64,000 nt of DNA, taken from the NCBI GenBank assembly GCA_965178125.1, contig OZ237747.1:992001-1056000 (forward strand), read 5' to 3'. Origin of the DNA: Bilabrum cf. latius. Its lineage: Eukaryota; Bigyra: Bicosoecida; Bigyra; Bicosoecida. The notes beneath the pieces are model-generated. The model was given only the letters and a program-made list of their open reading frames with translations. It was not told the origin of the DNA and did not search any database. The position numbers and the translations under genes are program-made. Of the stretch, positions 44,001 to 56,200 are shown piece by piece. The number at the start of each line of letters is the position of its first letter. Position 1 is the stretch's first letter.

Positions 44001-45719
44001 ACTCCGGGCGCCGTCATGGATGCATCCACCGCGGAGATACTTGCAGAGGCACCGATGTGGGCGCTTCCTTCCGGTGAGCTGCTGCGAGCGGGCGGTGTAT
44101 CGGCAGAGGGCGCCAGGCACCTGTTGGCCCCTTGGTCAGTGGCCGGTGCTGCTCGCAGCGGGCGCCGTGCCGGGAGGCAGAGCGTAGTGCCGCAGCCTGG
44201 CTCTGCGGATGGTAGGCGTGTCTCGCACGATGCCTCTAAGCCTCGTGCAATTGCTCCAGCGGGTTCTAGAGGGGGGCGGCATGAACCCCTCGATAAGAGC
44301 CGAGTAGCTACGACAGGAAGCGACCAAGGGGGGCAACAAGGCCCCAGCCGTGATGCTGAGGAGCATCGAGATGGGAGTCAACTGCCTAGCTTTCTATCCG
44401 GAGGTGGCAAACACGGCAGATCCAGGTCTGTCGTGGACAGCGCGCACGGCACGGCGTTCGTTCGAAGGGCCGCATCGGCGCTGCGCCGTGCAGCCAAGCA
44501 CGCCTCACATCCTTCGCAGCGCATGTTAAATATGCTCATAGACAACGCTGCAGCACGAGCGCACCTGGGAATCGTTCCCGCCATCGGAGGCGGTAGCTGT
44601 GACCTGATCGCTGACCGCGGCGTATTTGCGGTAGAGACTCACGGCAGGCTGTCTCTGGTTGAAGAGACAGGGGTGCCACACATGGAAGCGAGACAGTGGA
44701 GAAGGTAGGAGTGGCGGGAGCTGCTGCCGATCACACCCAGAGGAAATGATGCCCAGGGTAGGCAAGGTTGGGCGGCGCGGGCAAGATTCCTGTACGCATT
44801 CGCAAAGATGCTAGGTTGGTCGGGGGTCCCCCGTGTCGTGAGCGCGCCCTAGGGCAGCACGTTTGGGCCAAGCATGGCCTGGTCTGGTGCTTAGGAGCGC
44901 AGCATACACGCGATCTCCAGACTGACTTCAATGTGGTACCACGGTAAATTGCTGCACCCGCTGGATCTGCCAATCGGGTCCAGCTGGGTGGATGCAGTGG
45001 CGCAGGTGCAGAAGCGGTCGGACGCAGGAGCCAAGCCGAACTCTGGCAGGCATCTGCTTGTCCAGATGCCGCACGGCATGCCTTCGCCGCAGAGATCCAC
45101 TGGGCTTGTGTTGGGTGTGAGCGCGTGGGAAGGCGCCGCTGATTTCGTGCTAGCCGTGGCAGGATCGAGCTCTAGCTTCGACGCGGGTAGACTGCGAACG
45201 CTGCGAGCTGCCAGCCGACGGCTGGCTTCGGCGCGCGGATAGGCAGGCGATCGAAGCACCAGAAGAGTGCTTCGGGACCCTGTTCGAGGTAGAACCCAGG
45301 CGTAGGATGATTCGGACGACTCCGATGGTAGCATTCTGCAGAACCCAGACGCGCCGCGCATGGCGGGCGACGGCGCTGCAGCTGGAATGTCATACCTTGC
45401 ACGCCGACCGGTAAAGCAGGTGTCCATTCGTTCGCCGCAGGCTGCTAGGGGTGCACTCGCTAGCGGTAGGTTGTAGTAGAGTAGTGCTCTAGGTATGGTT
45501 GGCGCTAGTGCATCGTCTTCGTTTACACCGGTCCAGCGTGGAGACAAGGAGGCAGACACTGGAAATACCGGATTCAGCACAGGCCCACGCGAGTCCCGCA
45601 GTCCAATGGACAGATCTGTCGGTGCTGAGTCAGCCGTTGAGCACGACTCGTCGGTTCCCAGGGGGCTAGCAGGGACGATGAAGTTGCGTCAACACCGGGG
45701 GCAATCGCGAGCAACTTGA
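41079..45719 (+). CDS. Giant secretory/membrane protein 2 (single TM)
   Basis: 1546 aa in one exon, ATG 41079 to TGA 45717, with about fourteen TAGs read as Gln. The signal peptide is MLGVAAVLIIASLSTEF. The ectodomain to about residue 620 is rich in sequons (NIS, NST, NGS, NGT, NQT, NAS) and acidic patches. A TM lies at about 626-662 (LVITALSLFLAGVLVCFAPL and on to VCCLL). The cytosolic tail is nearly 900 residues, Gly/Ser/Arg-rich and low in complexity. No domain is recognised. It shares its overall plan with protein 1, and both have 'GD..' followed by NGT after a leucine-rich helix, which may mean a common origin. A surface or scaffold role is inferred from topology alone. Confidence 0.75.
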
Positions 45720-46122
45720 GCCTTGCTTTACTTATGGGGGTGGATCAGAATCGCTTGCTGTAGGCCTGCTCCGGATAGATAGATCCGGATATACTACAGT
45801 AATTTGTATTTGTGGATCGATGCGAGTGCTGTGCATGAAGTTCCCAGTTCCTGTATTAGATATTTAGCGTTCAATTAAATTATCCTAATTTTAAAAATTA
45901 GCTCCAAGTATTCCGAAATCCGGATCGCCAGGTGTTGTTCCTCATCACGGCCATGCTAGTTGGTGCGTAATGCCGTTGCCAGCCATGCGGAACCGCATAT
46001 CCAGATCTTGGTGATGTGTGCCAAGGACATTGGAAGGGACGGGGGCTTCTGCAGGCCGTGCCAATATCCATTTCAGCTGGGCATACCGGTTCATTCCCAG
46101 GATTCTAGACTCCGGGTACAAC
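45720..46122. other. Convergent intergenic region
   Basis: The 3' regions of two convergent genes meet here. The stretch 45850-45905 is AT-rich (ATTAAATTATCCTAATTTTA), unlike the rest of the locus; it may hold polyadenylation signals. No gene seen. Confidence 0.5.
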
Positions 46123-49100
46123 TCAAGGCCGATCACCGCTGCTGCCGTTCGACTGGCTAGCAGAGGATCCGTGATCAGACCCCAACAGAGAAGCGCTTTG
46201 ACCGCCCGCACTGCTACCTCCCACGGACCCTCCATGCCCACCAGGTCGCGGGAGCCGGTACGCAATAGAGCGCCCGGACATGCTCTGAGCTCCCACGCTA
46301 CTGCCATCAGTTGACGCACTCCCTATGCTAAACGCACGTTCAGCCTCAGCTCGTTGCAGGGCGCTCGTGGCCCCGGGCGAGCCCACCCCATGCCAGGGTA
46401 CTGAGCGCCCCCCGACCACCTCTGCATCCTTGCCAGTCTGCAACAGCAGCGCCGAAGACACTGACACGTCGTCTCGATCCTGGCTGGCTAGACTAGCCCC
46501 GTCCTGCATTCCGCCCCTCCCGTAGCCCTGACCAGGGGGAGGGATCCCTATGCTGCCAGGCCTCCCGCCGGACACTGAATGGACGGCGGATTCCTGCGAC
46601 TGGCGGCTCATGGGACGCTACGAGGAAAAGCTACCTGGATCAGTCGGCATGTGCCTGTCTGCCTCTTTGACCTCCTGCACGCCAGAGCTAGCTCGAAGTA
46701 GCTGCTACCACTGGTCGACACCGCTGCTCGGCTGCGCCTTTGGGCCAGTGTCTTTGCCAACAGATAGCAGTCGTGGCTCCTACCCGCCGGAACTCGAGAA
46801 AGATAGGATGTTAGCAGAAGCATGCCGACCGTGCGAACCAACAGAGGATTGAAGCACGCCCAAAGGACGGCGAGGCATCTCGCTAGGATACAAAGGCCTT
46901 CGCAAGCCGCCTGATAGTGGATCAGACGAGCTCAAGAGGCTCCGCAGCGCAAATTTACCGCCTGTCAGCTGGGCCCAATCGTGCTGGCCTGGACGAGCGT
47001 GCGAAGGTTGGTACGGTTCATGCCGCGGTCGCTCACGAAAAGAGCTGGCGCCTTCGTCATTCTATACTGCAGGAATTTGATCCAGACTCGGCTAGCGCGA
47101 GCTGGAGGCAGGCAACTTGATGCTCGCGCTGGCACCTGACACCTCGCGTGATGCACCCCCAGGAGCTGCAGCTGAGCTCGAAGGTGCACTGCTTTGGGTT
47201 TGCGATGGGTCGGTAGATAGAGGTCCATCGGTAGATCGAATGCCATGGTCGCTGCCGACTGCCCCACTCAGCCCCACCGATTGGGTCTAGCCCGCATTTC
47301 CGATCGCCGAATCTGACGAAGAAGAAGGCAGATCCCTGCTGCCGCCTGACGAAGACCCCGTTGGGCCTGACCTGCATGCCTGCTAGTCTCCGCCACCATT
47401 GGATACTTTCAACTGACTGCTGCCGGCTGCACTAGTCCTAGCTCCAGGCGCCGACCCAATGTCTGATTGCGACGGCAGCATCGAGCTCCTGTCGCTATCA
47501 GCGTTGCTGCCAGCAGGCAGGCGCCCCGTTGGCAGGCTTTCCGTGGCATCGCTACTGCGATATGCAATCGTGCCAACGCTACTAGTGGTCGTCCCCTCTC
47601 CCCTACTGCTGCTTTGGCTCTAGTCTTCGCCCTGTTCCAGCCTCAGTGCCTGCTCTTGAAGCAGCTTAGCCTGCCTCCGTAGCATTTCGGCGCGCTACAA
47701 AAGATCGTTGCGACTTGAGGTCCCGGATGTGAAAGAGCGTGCCACGCTCGGTCGCTCAAGCACCGGGCCATCGGCCTCACTTTTGGTGTGCTCCCCCTGG
47801 TCAGTTTTCAGTGCAGCGTGCGGCGGGCTGGTGTAGGCTACTGCACCATTCTCGCCAGGCCTGGGCTGGCCCACTGCGCGCCGAAGTGACTAATCTGTTC
47901 CGTGCTGGGACTAGGACTAATGCTGCTGCAAATGAACCTAACTAGCGTGGATATCGTTCATATATTGCTGCTACTGATGCCCTTGGTGCTGCATCGGTCC
48001 CGACGCGCCCCATTCTGTGTACGAAGACTAGGCGCTCGGTGACTGCACCTGGTGAGCTGAACCGTCTCGGCCGCTTCCCATTGAAAAGCTCTCGACCCCA
48101 CCTGAAGGTGCTTCAGTATGATAGCCGTGCTGCGCACCTGGTGGCCGGATCGGCTCAGAATCGCTGCGAGAGAAGCCGACGCCATGTGCCTGGGCCTAGC
48201 CTGGACCGCCAAAGGGCGGATATTGTTGTCCCGCACCGTGATGGAAATGGCTGGGCGGAACGGACACCTACCCCTATCCCTGCCCCTCCCCCTGCCCCAG
48301 TCCCTGCCGCTGCTGGCCGCGATCATTGCCTCGGCGCTCGTCGATGGCCACGAGATGGAACTTCCTGCCATCTGCCAGCTGGACCACCTGGTCGGAACCG
48401 GTGGTCATACCGTTGCTCGAATTGGATCCGAAGCTATATGCTCGCTGGAGGTGTAACCCATGCTGCCTGCCATCAGTACCACTACGGACCATGGGGTCGT
48501 GCGATGAGCTAGGGTAGTGCTATGAGCCGGGGTCGTGCTACTTTGAGGCATGCGCACCAGAACCGTCGGAATGCTGCGGTTGCTGCATGCTCTACCCAAG
48601 CTCCTGAAGTGATTGCAGCTGTTCTGCTACCTGCCTCTGCTCATGTGCATCGTATTGAGCGCCATCTAGCGCGTGGCGATGATGCATCCCGTTTCCTGCT
48701 GGCCCTGGATGTCGTTCATGCGGCATTGTGAGCACCTCTGGTCTGAAGGGCCGCAGACTGCTGCTCAGCTCTAGCCTGGCCTGGGCGAGTCGGAGCTGCT
48801 GCTGCTGCATCCGCAGGCGGTAATCGATCAGGCTGGTCTGGGAATCGGCCCCGCTGCTATCGAGGGAGTACGCGGTGGCTCGCCCTCCAGCTGCCATGAA
48901 GTCACCGCTCTGCGGCCCCTGCCCGGGGGGTCGCATCCAGTCTTCCACTCCTCGCCCGCCCCCCCTTGGGCCCCTTCCATTGCCGAGGTGCTACGAGGCC
49001 ACGTCTGCCAGGGAGGCGAGACCGCCACCGGATCCATTCGAGAGAACTGATCGCGACCGCGACCCTCCTACCACATGCCCGTCCTCCCGCGATGAGCGTT

Positions 49101-50309
49101 GCCTCTTTGCACCCAGCCCGCTGGCGTGGCCGGCGCTGTATTGCCTGCCGCAGAGCTGCTCTCTGCTGCCGTACATCTGTTCAAAGTCAGCCCCACTGAT
49201 GAAAGGGGGCTGAGAGGGGCTGATGATCTCGAATGGCTGGAGAACCAGAGCTGGCCGAGGGCTGGGGGCCCGGAGCTCGTGCTCCCAATCGTCGTCGTCC
49301 CGCACGCGCCGCAGCCGGATGGCCGCCCACGCAGTGCCATGCGTGGCGGATCCCTGAGAATAGTGCACGGATTTGCCCTTTCCCTTTCCTCCTCGTTGCC
49401 GGGGCGCGAGGGCGCCAGGCGACAGATGGCTCTCGCTCGCAATGGATTCGAGCTGCTGCCTTGCCCGCTTTGCTGCCCGCACCATCGAGCTCTAGCTCTG
49501 GTTGTCCGAGCTGATGGAACCACTCACACTGGGTGCCCTGCTCGCCGAGTGGTATGGAGGGTACACGCTCCGGCCACCCAAATCCGAAAAGGCCCTTGGC
49601 TGGGGGGGGATCCCGACACCGGCGGGGTCCTCGGCGCCCTCGCGCGGGTCGTCTCGCCCCTTCGATGTGCTACTATCTGCGGCCATGCCTGAGCCGCCGC
49701 TGGAGCTCCTCTACGGCCCGTGATCACGCTCCTTTGCAGCGGATACGTTGGTGTTGCCCGCTCGCTCGGCGCGCGCCTTCGCTCGTCCGCCCGACGAAGA
49801 GGAGGCCTGTCCAGACTGAGGCGCTGGCTATTCTGCGACAGCGGAAGCGTCTGACTATGATCTTCGAAGCTCTGCTTGTGCTTCGGCGGCCACTAGCTTG
49901 TACTGTTCCAGCCCTTTCTGCTTCTTCTTGGGGTCGGAAGAGCGGAGCGCCGCCGTGAGAGCGGCTTGCGTGGCGTTGTGCCCACTGCGCACCCTGTGAA
50001 GGTGCACAGCTGCACGATCAGCTGCGAAACAAGTAAAAATATATACTAGAGATCTTTCTAAATCCCGTAATAGGTGTAGGGTCCGGTATATCTCTCTGAA
50101 ACTAGTAGACGAAACCATGTGATGATTTAGTGACGACAAACAGTAAATAAAGCGAAACTCTAACCTTCTGCCTTTCGTAGTTTTGCTGTATTCGTAGCTC
50201 GTACGACTAGGAGCCACGTCGAAGGGTCATCGCGTCGCAGCGACGGGTGCCAATAGGACGCTGGGATGCCGGCAGACACATCACCGACATCCTTGGAAAA
50301 GCAATACAT
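46123..50309 (-). CDS. Ser/Gln-rich prion-like protein, UAG-dense
   Basis: Two exons, 50309-50165 and 50021-46123, give 1347 aa (4044 nt, exact phase); the intron is 143 nt (AAG|GTTAGAG...TTTCGCAG|CT). The only compact part is N-terminal: YWHPSL, DDPSTWLLVV, then a helical region through KKKQKGLEQYKLVAAEAQAEL. The rest is Ser/Gly/Gln/Pro-rich, with short helices (RLRMQQQQLRLAQARLEL; LRRQAKLLQEQALRLEQGE) and stretches such as HQGHQ-Q-QQ, where TAG sits among CAG/CAA codons. More than 20 TAGs occur in frame and no TAA or TGA. Composition resembles prion-like or condensate-forming proteins. No family is recognised; the N-terminal domain deserves a structure search. The splice junction is inferred from phase and from recovery of a plausible helix. 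Confidence 0.7.
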
Positions 50310-51037
50310 GTTTAGGCTGCGCTGTATCCTCTAACTTTCTTTGCATCGTCTTGCTCTGCGAAGGGCTTTGGCGGGCATTTGTTTTGCATCACGGGTGAAG
50401 CAGAGGGCACGCGAAGGAGGCGACGCAGGCTCTGATAATGTGACTTACAGTCTGGTAGACTTGCCGGGCGCCTGAGCGCGGTCTACGTCCGAAATAGAGC
50501 GTGCAGATCCTACTGGCATGCAGGAGTAAAATACGCGGATGAATTCAAGGTCGTCAAACAGCAATATTCTGTCCCCTGCATCATTCCATGACGCAGTCTC
50601 CGGCTAATGTTCCTCGCAAAAACGCACCGTCCAATACATTTGTCGAATAAATCCAGGCACAGAATTTAGCTGATCAATTGGCAACTCATCTCTGGCCGGC
50701 ATCGGACTTGCGGCCTAGGGGGACGCCACCTTCGATACGCGGCTTCGTGTTCCGTTTCGGTTACGCCGCCGGCACCCGACTTGGAGCCGCGTACCGATGG
50801 AGATTCTGCGCACAGTTCACTAGGACTGTGATTAAAATACCAACGATATCTGCTTGGAGGAATATGTCGAGGTTGTGCGTTGTTTGCGACCGGAGGGACG
50901 CCACGGCGAAAATGTTGCTGACTGCTAATAACGAAAGATGAAGATAGTCCGCAAATCGATTCAGATATTCATTCCTAGAGTGCACGTTGTATCAGTTGTT
51001 GTCTTTTTACAGCTCGAAAATGATAAAATATGAATAG
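50310..51037. other. Divergent intergenic region
   Basis: About 730 bp between the Ser/Gln-rich gene (minus) and the GNAT-like gene (plus). No supported gene. The stretch just before the plus-strand ATG (AAATGATAAAATATGAATAG) is AT-rich. Confidence 0.5.
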
Positions 51038-52984
51038 ATGGATGACTTGGTGCGCGCACTTGCGGCTGCACCCACTGCTGAAGCCGCATCAAACTTTCTC
51101 GCTATTGAAGCTGCTACTGAAGCTCGCCTTGCGATATCTTCCGCTGGGCACCCCGCCAACAAGCGGTTTTGTGCTTGGAGCACCGTTGAAGGTATTACTT
51201 GTGGTATCCACCCTGGGCGGCAGCGACGCTGGATGGTTGGACCGATTAGCCATCAATCGCTTGAGATTTGCAAGGCCGCCAACCAGGCCGCCGAACCGGC
51301 TGCAATGGTACGCATCAGACGCGTATGCCGCAAACTGGCCGGAGAAGTTCTGAAGAATCGAGAAGAGCTCCTGGAGGTCAATCGCCGCGCCATCGAGGGC
51401 GGTTCCGCGGGGTTCCCGCTGCTTGCGGACGACTTGCTCGCTGGCGGAGGACCGGTCGCTGGAATTCTCCCACTGGCACGAGTGTTTGCCGAGGAGCTCT
51501 GCCTTGCTGAGACACAAAGAAAGATGGAAACCGCGGCCAAAACTGTTCGTAGCGGCATCCCAGCTGCGCCGGCAAGCGGTGAGCACGACCTCCAGGCGAA
51601 GCCAGGTGCCCCCCCGGCAGTCAAAGAGCTGATGCGAATGAGAGTATTTTTTAGAAGCCTCAGGCCGAGTCTCGGGGTGTCTACTGAGGCAGGCAGTTGT
51701 GCTGCGGGTGAAAAGCCAATGGGATGGTGTTGTGGGTTTCCAGAAACGCCAGCTTCACACTCTGGCACTGGCACTGGCACTGGCACTGGCACACCTGTTG
51801 AGCCAGCACTAGCACCTGCGATACTCTGCACGGATGCGTGTACGAGCGTGAATCTCCGGATGGATCGCGTGCATGCAGATTCGGTACGCCCATCATCATC
51901 TTCAGGACCCCAGCTCATCCGCGGTCTGCACTGTCATGCGTACGAGCTCAAACGAAACGACACCAGCGCCAGCTCAGCATCAATGCAAGCCGGCACAAAT
52001 GCATCGCTTCCAGCACCTCCATGCGGTACCTCGCCTGGTGCAGGGCCCGAAAGCGCAGAAGATGGCGCGTCACGGCCGGATCCTCGGACGCGAAGCCTGT
52101 GGGTGCTTGTACCTGTTCCCAAGCCCATGCATGCGCCGACATTGGGTAGCACCACCACCTCATTGAGAACATCTTGCGCGTCCAGCAAGCGTGGTGCGCC
52201 CGCTCCTGCAGCAGGCACACCCGGTACGGAGACTATGGCACAGCGAGCACCACCAGCACATACCGCCGCAGCTGGTGCAGGAGCGTCGACCAAGGCAGCA
52301 GAGAACGTATCATTTGCACAGGCAAAGGAGCTTGTGGCAGATTGGATGGCTTGGTTCATGCACCATGTGTGGGAGGATACATCGCACCGCGATGCAAGCA
52401 AACCTAGCGAGCCAGCTGCTGCTGCTGGTAGTGACGACGGTGCCTCAAAATCAAGCTCGCGTGGCAGTGACAGCCGCTCGACCCATGGCGGCTCTGACGG
52501 GAATTCAGAGCCACGCATATCGATGACAAGTCGTGGGCAGAGTCAAGGCACACGCAGCGAGCAGCGCCGCAGCCCTGGCAGCACGGAAAGGGCGGCAGGC
52601 GGCGGTTCATTCCCATCTGACAAAGCCGTGTCCCAAGGAGCAGCCGTCGCAGAGAGGTTGCTATCCACGGGGTGCTTTTGCTTATTATGCGAGCGCACGA
52701 TGGTCGAGGAAGGGGAGATGGTCTACTCGGCCGTCGGGTGCTCCGCTCTTGCTGGTCTCGCCGGTGACGTGTGCCGAGTCGGAATGGTCTTCGTGCCTCC
52801 CACTGGTCGCGGTAGAGGGTACGGGAGGGCTGCAACGGCGGCAGCGATGGAGGTCGGCAGGCTATTGCATAGGTGCAGGACGGCCGTCATATTTGCGGAC
52901 TGGAGCTATGCCACCACGACCCACCTATACTCGAGCATCGCCACACCGCTGGGCGACGACATCCCATTTGCTTTGGTGGGGTGA
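51038..52984 (+). CDS. GNAT-like acyltransferase with disordered middle
   Basis: 648 aa, ATG 51038 to TGA 52982. This is one of the few long genes with no TAG. The N-terminal 180 residues are helical with WSTVEGITCGIHPG and CRKLAGEVLKNREELL. The middle is Ser/Ala/Pro-rich and contains a short (GT)n peptide from a CTGGCA minisatellite (51760-51800). The last 90 residues look like the C-terminal half of a GNAT fold: CRVGMVFVPPTGRGRGYGRA with the acetyl-CoA loop R-G-x-G-x-G/A, then AVIFADWSYATTTHLYSSI, like the 'N..a..lY...G' end of FR47-type acetyltransferases. The substrate is unknown. Whether the N-terminal part supplies the first GNAT strands or is a separate domain is unclear. Confidence 0.65.
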   Translation: MDDLVRALAAAPTAEAASNFLAIEAATEARLAISSAGHPANKRFCAWSTVEGITCGIHPGRQRRWMVGPISHQSLEICKAANQAAEPAAMVRIRRVCRKLAGEVLKNREELLEVNRRAIEGGSAGFPLLADDLLAGGGPVAGILPLARVFAEELCLAETQRKMETAAKTVRSGIPAAPASGEHDLQAKPGAPPAVKELMRMRVFFRSLRPSLGVSTEAGSCAAGEKPMGWCCGFPETPASHSGTGTGTGTGTPVEPALAPAILCTDACTSVNLRMDRVHADSVRPSSSSGPQLIRGLHCHAYELKRNDTSASSASMQAGTNASLPAPPCGTSPGAGPESAEDGASRPDPRTRSLWVLVPVPKPMHAPTLGSTTTSLRTSCASSKRGAPAPAAGTPGTETMAQRAPPAHTAAAGAGASTKAAENVSFAQAKELVADWMAWFMHHVWEDTSHRDASKPSEPAAAAGSDDGASKSSSRGSDSRSTHGGSDGNSEPRISMTSRGQSQGTRSEQRRSPGSTERAAGGGSFPSDKAVSQGAAVAERLLSTGCFCLLCERTMVEEGEMVYSAVGCSALAGLAGDVCRVGMVFVPPTGRGRGYGRAATAAAMEVGRLLHRCRTAVIFADWSYATTTHLYSSIATPLGDDIPFALVG

Positions 52985-53269
52985 CCTAAGATCTCCTTAT
53001 TGTATCCTGTATCGGATCATCCTGTATCGGATCATGTTTTAGTTTTGATGCTCTACACTCTCATGGACCTGGCCTTCTCTCCGCGATTTGCTCATTAGGC
53101 CCTAAGCAAGCAAACGGGCGCCGCGCAACTATTCCGGAATCAAAATTCCAAGCACTGCTGCGGAACACCCTCGAATGACCACCCACTTCTAGTAGCGAGA
53201 ACGAAACCAAATTTCTTGTTTGCTACTGTTTCCGGCTAGTATTTGCTAGAAAGTACATATAGTGATATA

Positions 53270-56200
53270 ATGTCGCTCAAGCTAACTGTTCAAGTGAAGC
53301 CGATCGGAGGGAAACTACGAGTTCCTGTCAAACCAGATTCGACGGTCAAGAAGCTCAAATCACTGGTTGTAGCGTGAGTGTATGGATGAATCGAGTAGTA
53401 TTTCAAGTTGTGACACATTATATAGCTTTTTTGAATGCACTCTAGATCGAACCCAGTATCGCAGGCGATCCAAGAAGCTCAAGGAGTTCAAGGCGCTTGG
53501 GCTGAGTGCCGCTGAGGCTGACGCCATCATTTGCGATGGACTGTACGAAGATGGAGCCGCACTCGATTCCGATGACGAAGTGGGTGACGCGATTTCGTCT
53601 GATCAGGTCGAAGCCGTCCTGGAAGGTCCCAGGCTGGTGGGATCCGGTGCGGGCCGTGCCGCCGATCCAGGAGCACCTGCAGTGCAGCCCCCTCCACTAC
53701 CAGGCTCGCGGGTCCCACCACCTGAGGGTTCTTCTTCAAAGAAAAAACCGAAGAAATCTGGAGGAAAGAAGAAGCCGAGGGGGGGGTCGGAAGGCACGTC
53801 GAGCGGAAGCTCGGCCTCGTCGCTCGGCGAACTCCTGCCCATCCCGGGGCAGAGCGCCCCGGTGCCTCCAGCCGATGTGGAGCCCGGCAGCCTGTCGCGG
53901 ATCCCTGGATTCGCTACAGGCAGCCACACGGTGTGCTACCGCCTTGCAGCCTCCGCTCGCTTCGTCAGGCTCCCCGTCAACCCCAAGACCACGACCTTCG
54001 CTGGGCTGCGTCGGGCGATCGCGCGGGTGGAATCGATGGCCGTGTACGACAGCAGCAGCACCAGTGGTGAAGACAAGACAAAGTAGAAGAAGAAGACGAA
54101 GAAGCAGAGCACTGGTGGTAAAATGAAAAAGAAGGTGATTAGCGACCCCACCTCCGGGGATGGATCCCCGGACGAGCACACTGTGACGATGCACCTCGCC
54201 ACTCGGGCGTTCCCCCTTGACCCACCGACCTCAGCATCGGGTGGCGGGAGGGGCGGCGGCGGGCACGATGAGGATCCGTCCGGCAGCACCACGGGCGATG
54301 GCAAGGCCCACCGCCTTAGTGACGATCTGACGCTCGAGGAGTGGGGCTTCACAGGGGCTCTTGCCGACTGTGAAGCGGCGCGATCCATCCACCCGGAGGC
54401 ACCCAGCTTCGCGGGGATCGGCCAGGCCACAACGGCCGCTGCGGCTAGTATGGCCGGTGAGCCGCAGAGCACGACCGTATTTGTCACACTGTGCAACAGA
54501 GACAAGGACCCGACCGCGGTGGCAGACGAGGGTGCCGATGGCTCCGCTGTGACTCAGGCAGAGATACTGACCAAGGCAGCCGAATGGCAGCCGGTGCTGG
54601 GCGGGGAGCAGGCGCGCTGCATCGGACTGCCACCGGAGAACGATATGCAGTTCGATCCTGAGAGACTGGTCACGGGCATCGGTGGCGGTGGTGGCGGTGG
54701 TGGTGCGGCCGATGGGGGTGATCCAGTCGTGGTGCCTGCAGCGAGCGGTGCAGGGCTCGGTGGCACGGACCGCGTGGCGGCCCCTCCTGTCACGGCTGCT
54801 CGCCGACACACAAGGGACACCATGCTGAAGAAGCAGACTGACAAGGGCATGTCCGAGATGCTGGGATGCTTGCTCGTGCTGCAAAACAGGCTTGATTCCT
54901 CCCAGGTCAGGCAGCTGGTCGGCTTCGTGAGGCGCGTCACGCAGTTTGCGCCTGCCGCTCACTGTCTAAGCATGGTGCTTCAGAAGAGGGCAATCACGAG
55001 GGCCGGCAAGGCAGCCATCTCCTCTGCTCTCTTTACCATCGGGCGCGCCCTACTGTCTTCGAGCGTTTCGGATGAGCTGGTGTTTGAACACGCTAGGAGC
55101 ATCTTCTCCTTCTTGCTGCTCTCGGGCCAAGACAAGGTATTGGTGGTCAAGCCTGACAGCAAAGTCGACGACATTGAGTCGACGGACCAGCTGCTGCTTA
55201 CACGATACCCCACCAGATGCACAGACGGCGACAAGTCGTTTGTACTGCGGGAGCTGCACTGCGAGATCACCAACGAACGGCTCGTTGACCCAGTCAAAGT
55301 GGCCAAGGAGCCAGAGGCAGGTGGGAAGAAGCTGAGCAATGCCGTGATGGCCTTGCAAGCAGGCAAAGTCTACACGAAGCAGGCTGCGCTATCGAAGATA
55401 TCAAAGAAGAACGGCGGGCTGCGGAGCGACAGCGAGTCTGTCTCTGCTGGCTGGGCCGGTGTCACAGCCAAGCACCTGGTGACTGACGAGCTGTCTCTCC
55501 TGCTCATGCGGTCGACACCTCAGAGCCTCACCGCATGCGAGTGGAGGCCACAGCCACTTCACGCGGTTGATTCCGCGCATGCGACAGAAGTTGGCCTTGG
55601 TTCTGAAGACACTGTCGTGGCCAAGCCGTCGGCCTCCTCTGGTGCTGGTGGTGCAGACCAGCTGGAGCTGCCCCGGAGGTGCCGCCCGACCGCCGCATGC
55701 TCTGCCAACGGGCCTCCACCGCTGCTATCGCTAGTCAGCCGCCCACAGATGATGTCAGAGCTCCGTGCAAAGCTCAAGAACGCATCCACGACCACGCTCC
55801 GAATGGTGCCCGGCATGCAGAGGTGCCACCCATCCAGCCTGAACGATGCCACACCGTATTCCCTCACTGTGGATGGCACAGGTCGCACGGTGGTGTACGT
55901 GGAGAGGTCGAAGAGCCCCGGCAAGTCTACACGAGTGTTTGATCCGCTGACAGGGGAGTGGTCCGACATCGACAAGGACGCAGTGGCAGACGAGCTGAAG
56001 AGGAGTGGCGTAGAGATTTAGGACGATGGGGGCGACATGGCACCTCGCGAGCCTGAGGAAGCAGTGGTGCTTGCGGTGGATTGTTCAGCATCTATGTGGT
56101 CCTACGGCTTCGAGGATCCGTGGGAGATCAGCCAGAGCGACTTCAAGCGGGAGCTGAGGGCGATCTACGACAAGTCCTTGTCCTCCTCGAGCGCGGCGAC

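Noticed and set aside
53382-54086. Start of the ubiquitin-fusion gene at 53382
   Set aside because: This lies in the intron; exon 1 (53270-53373) with a GTGAGT donor gives a complete ubiquitin-like N-terminus in exact phase.
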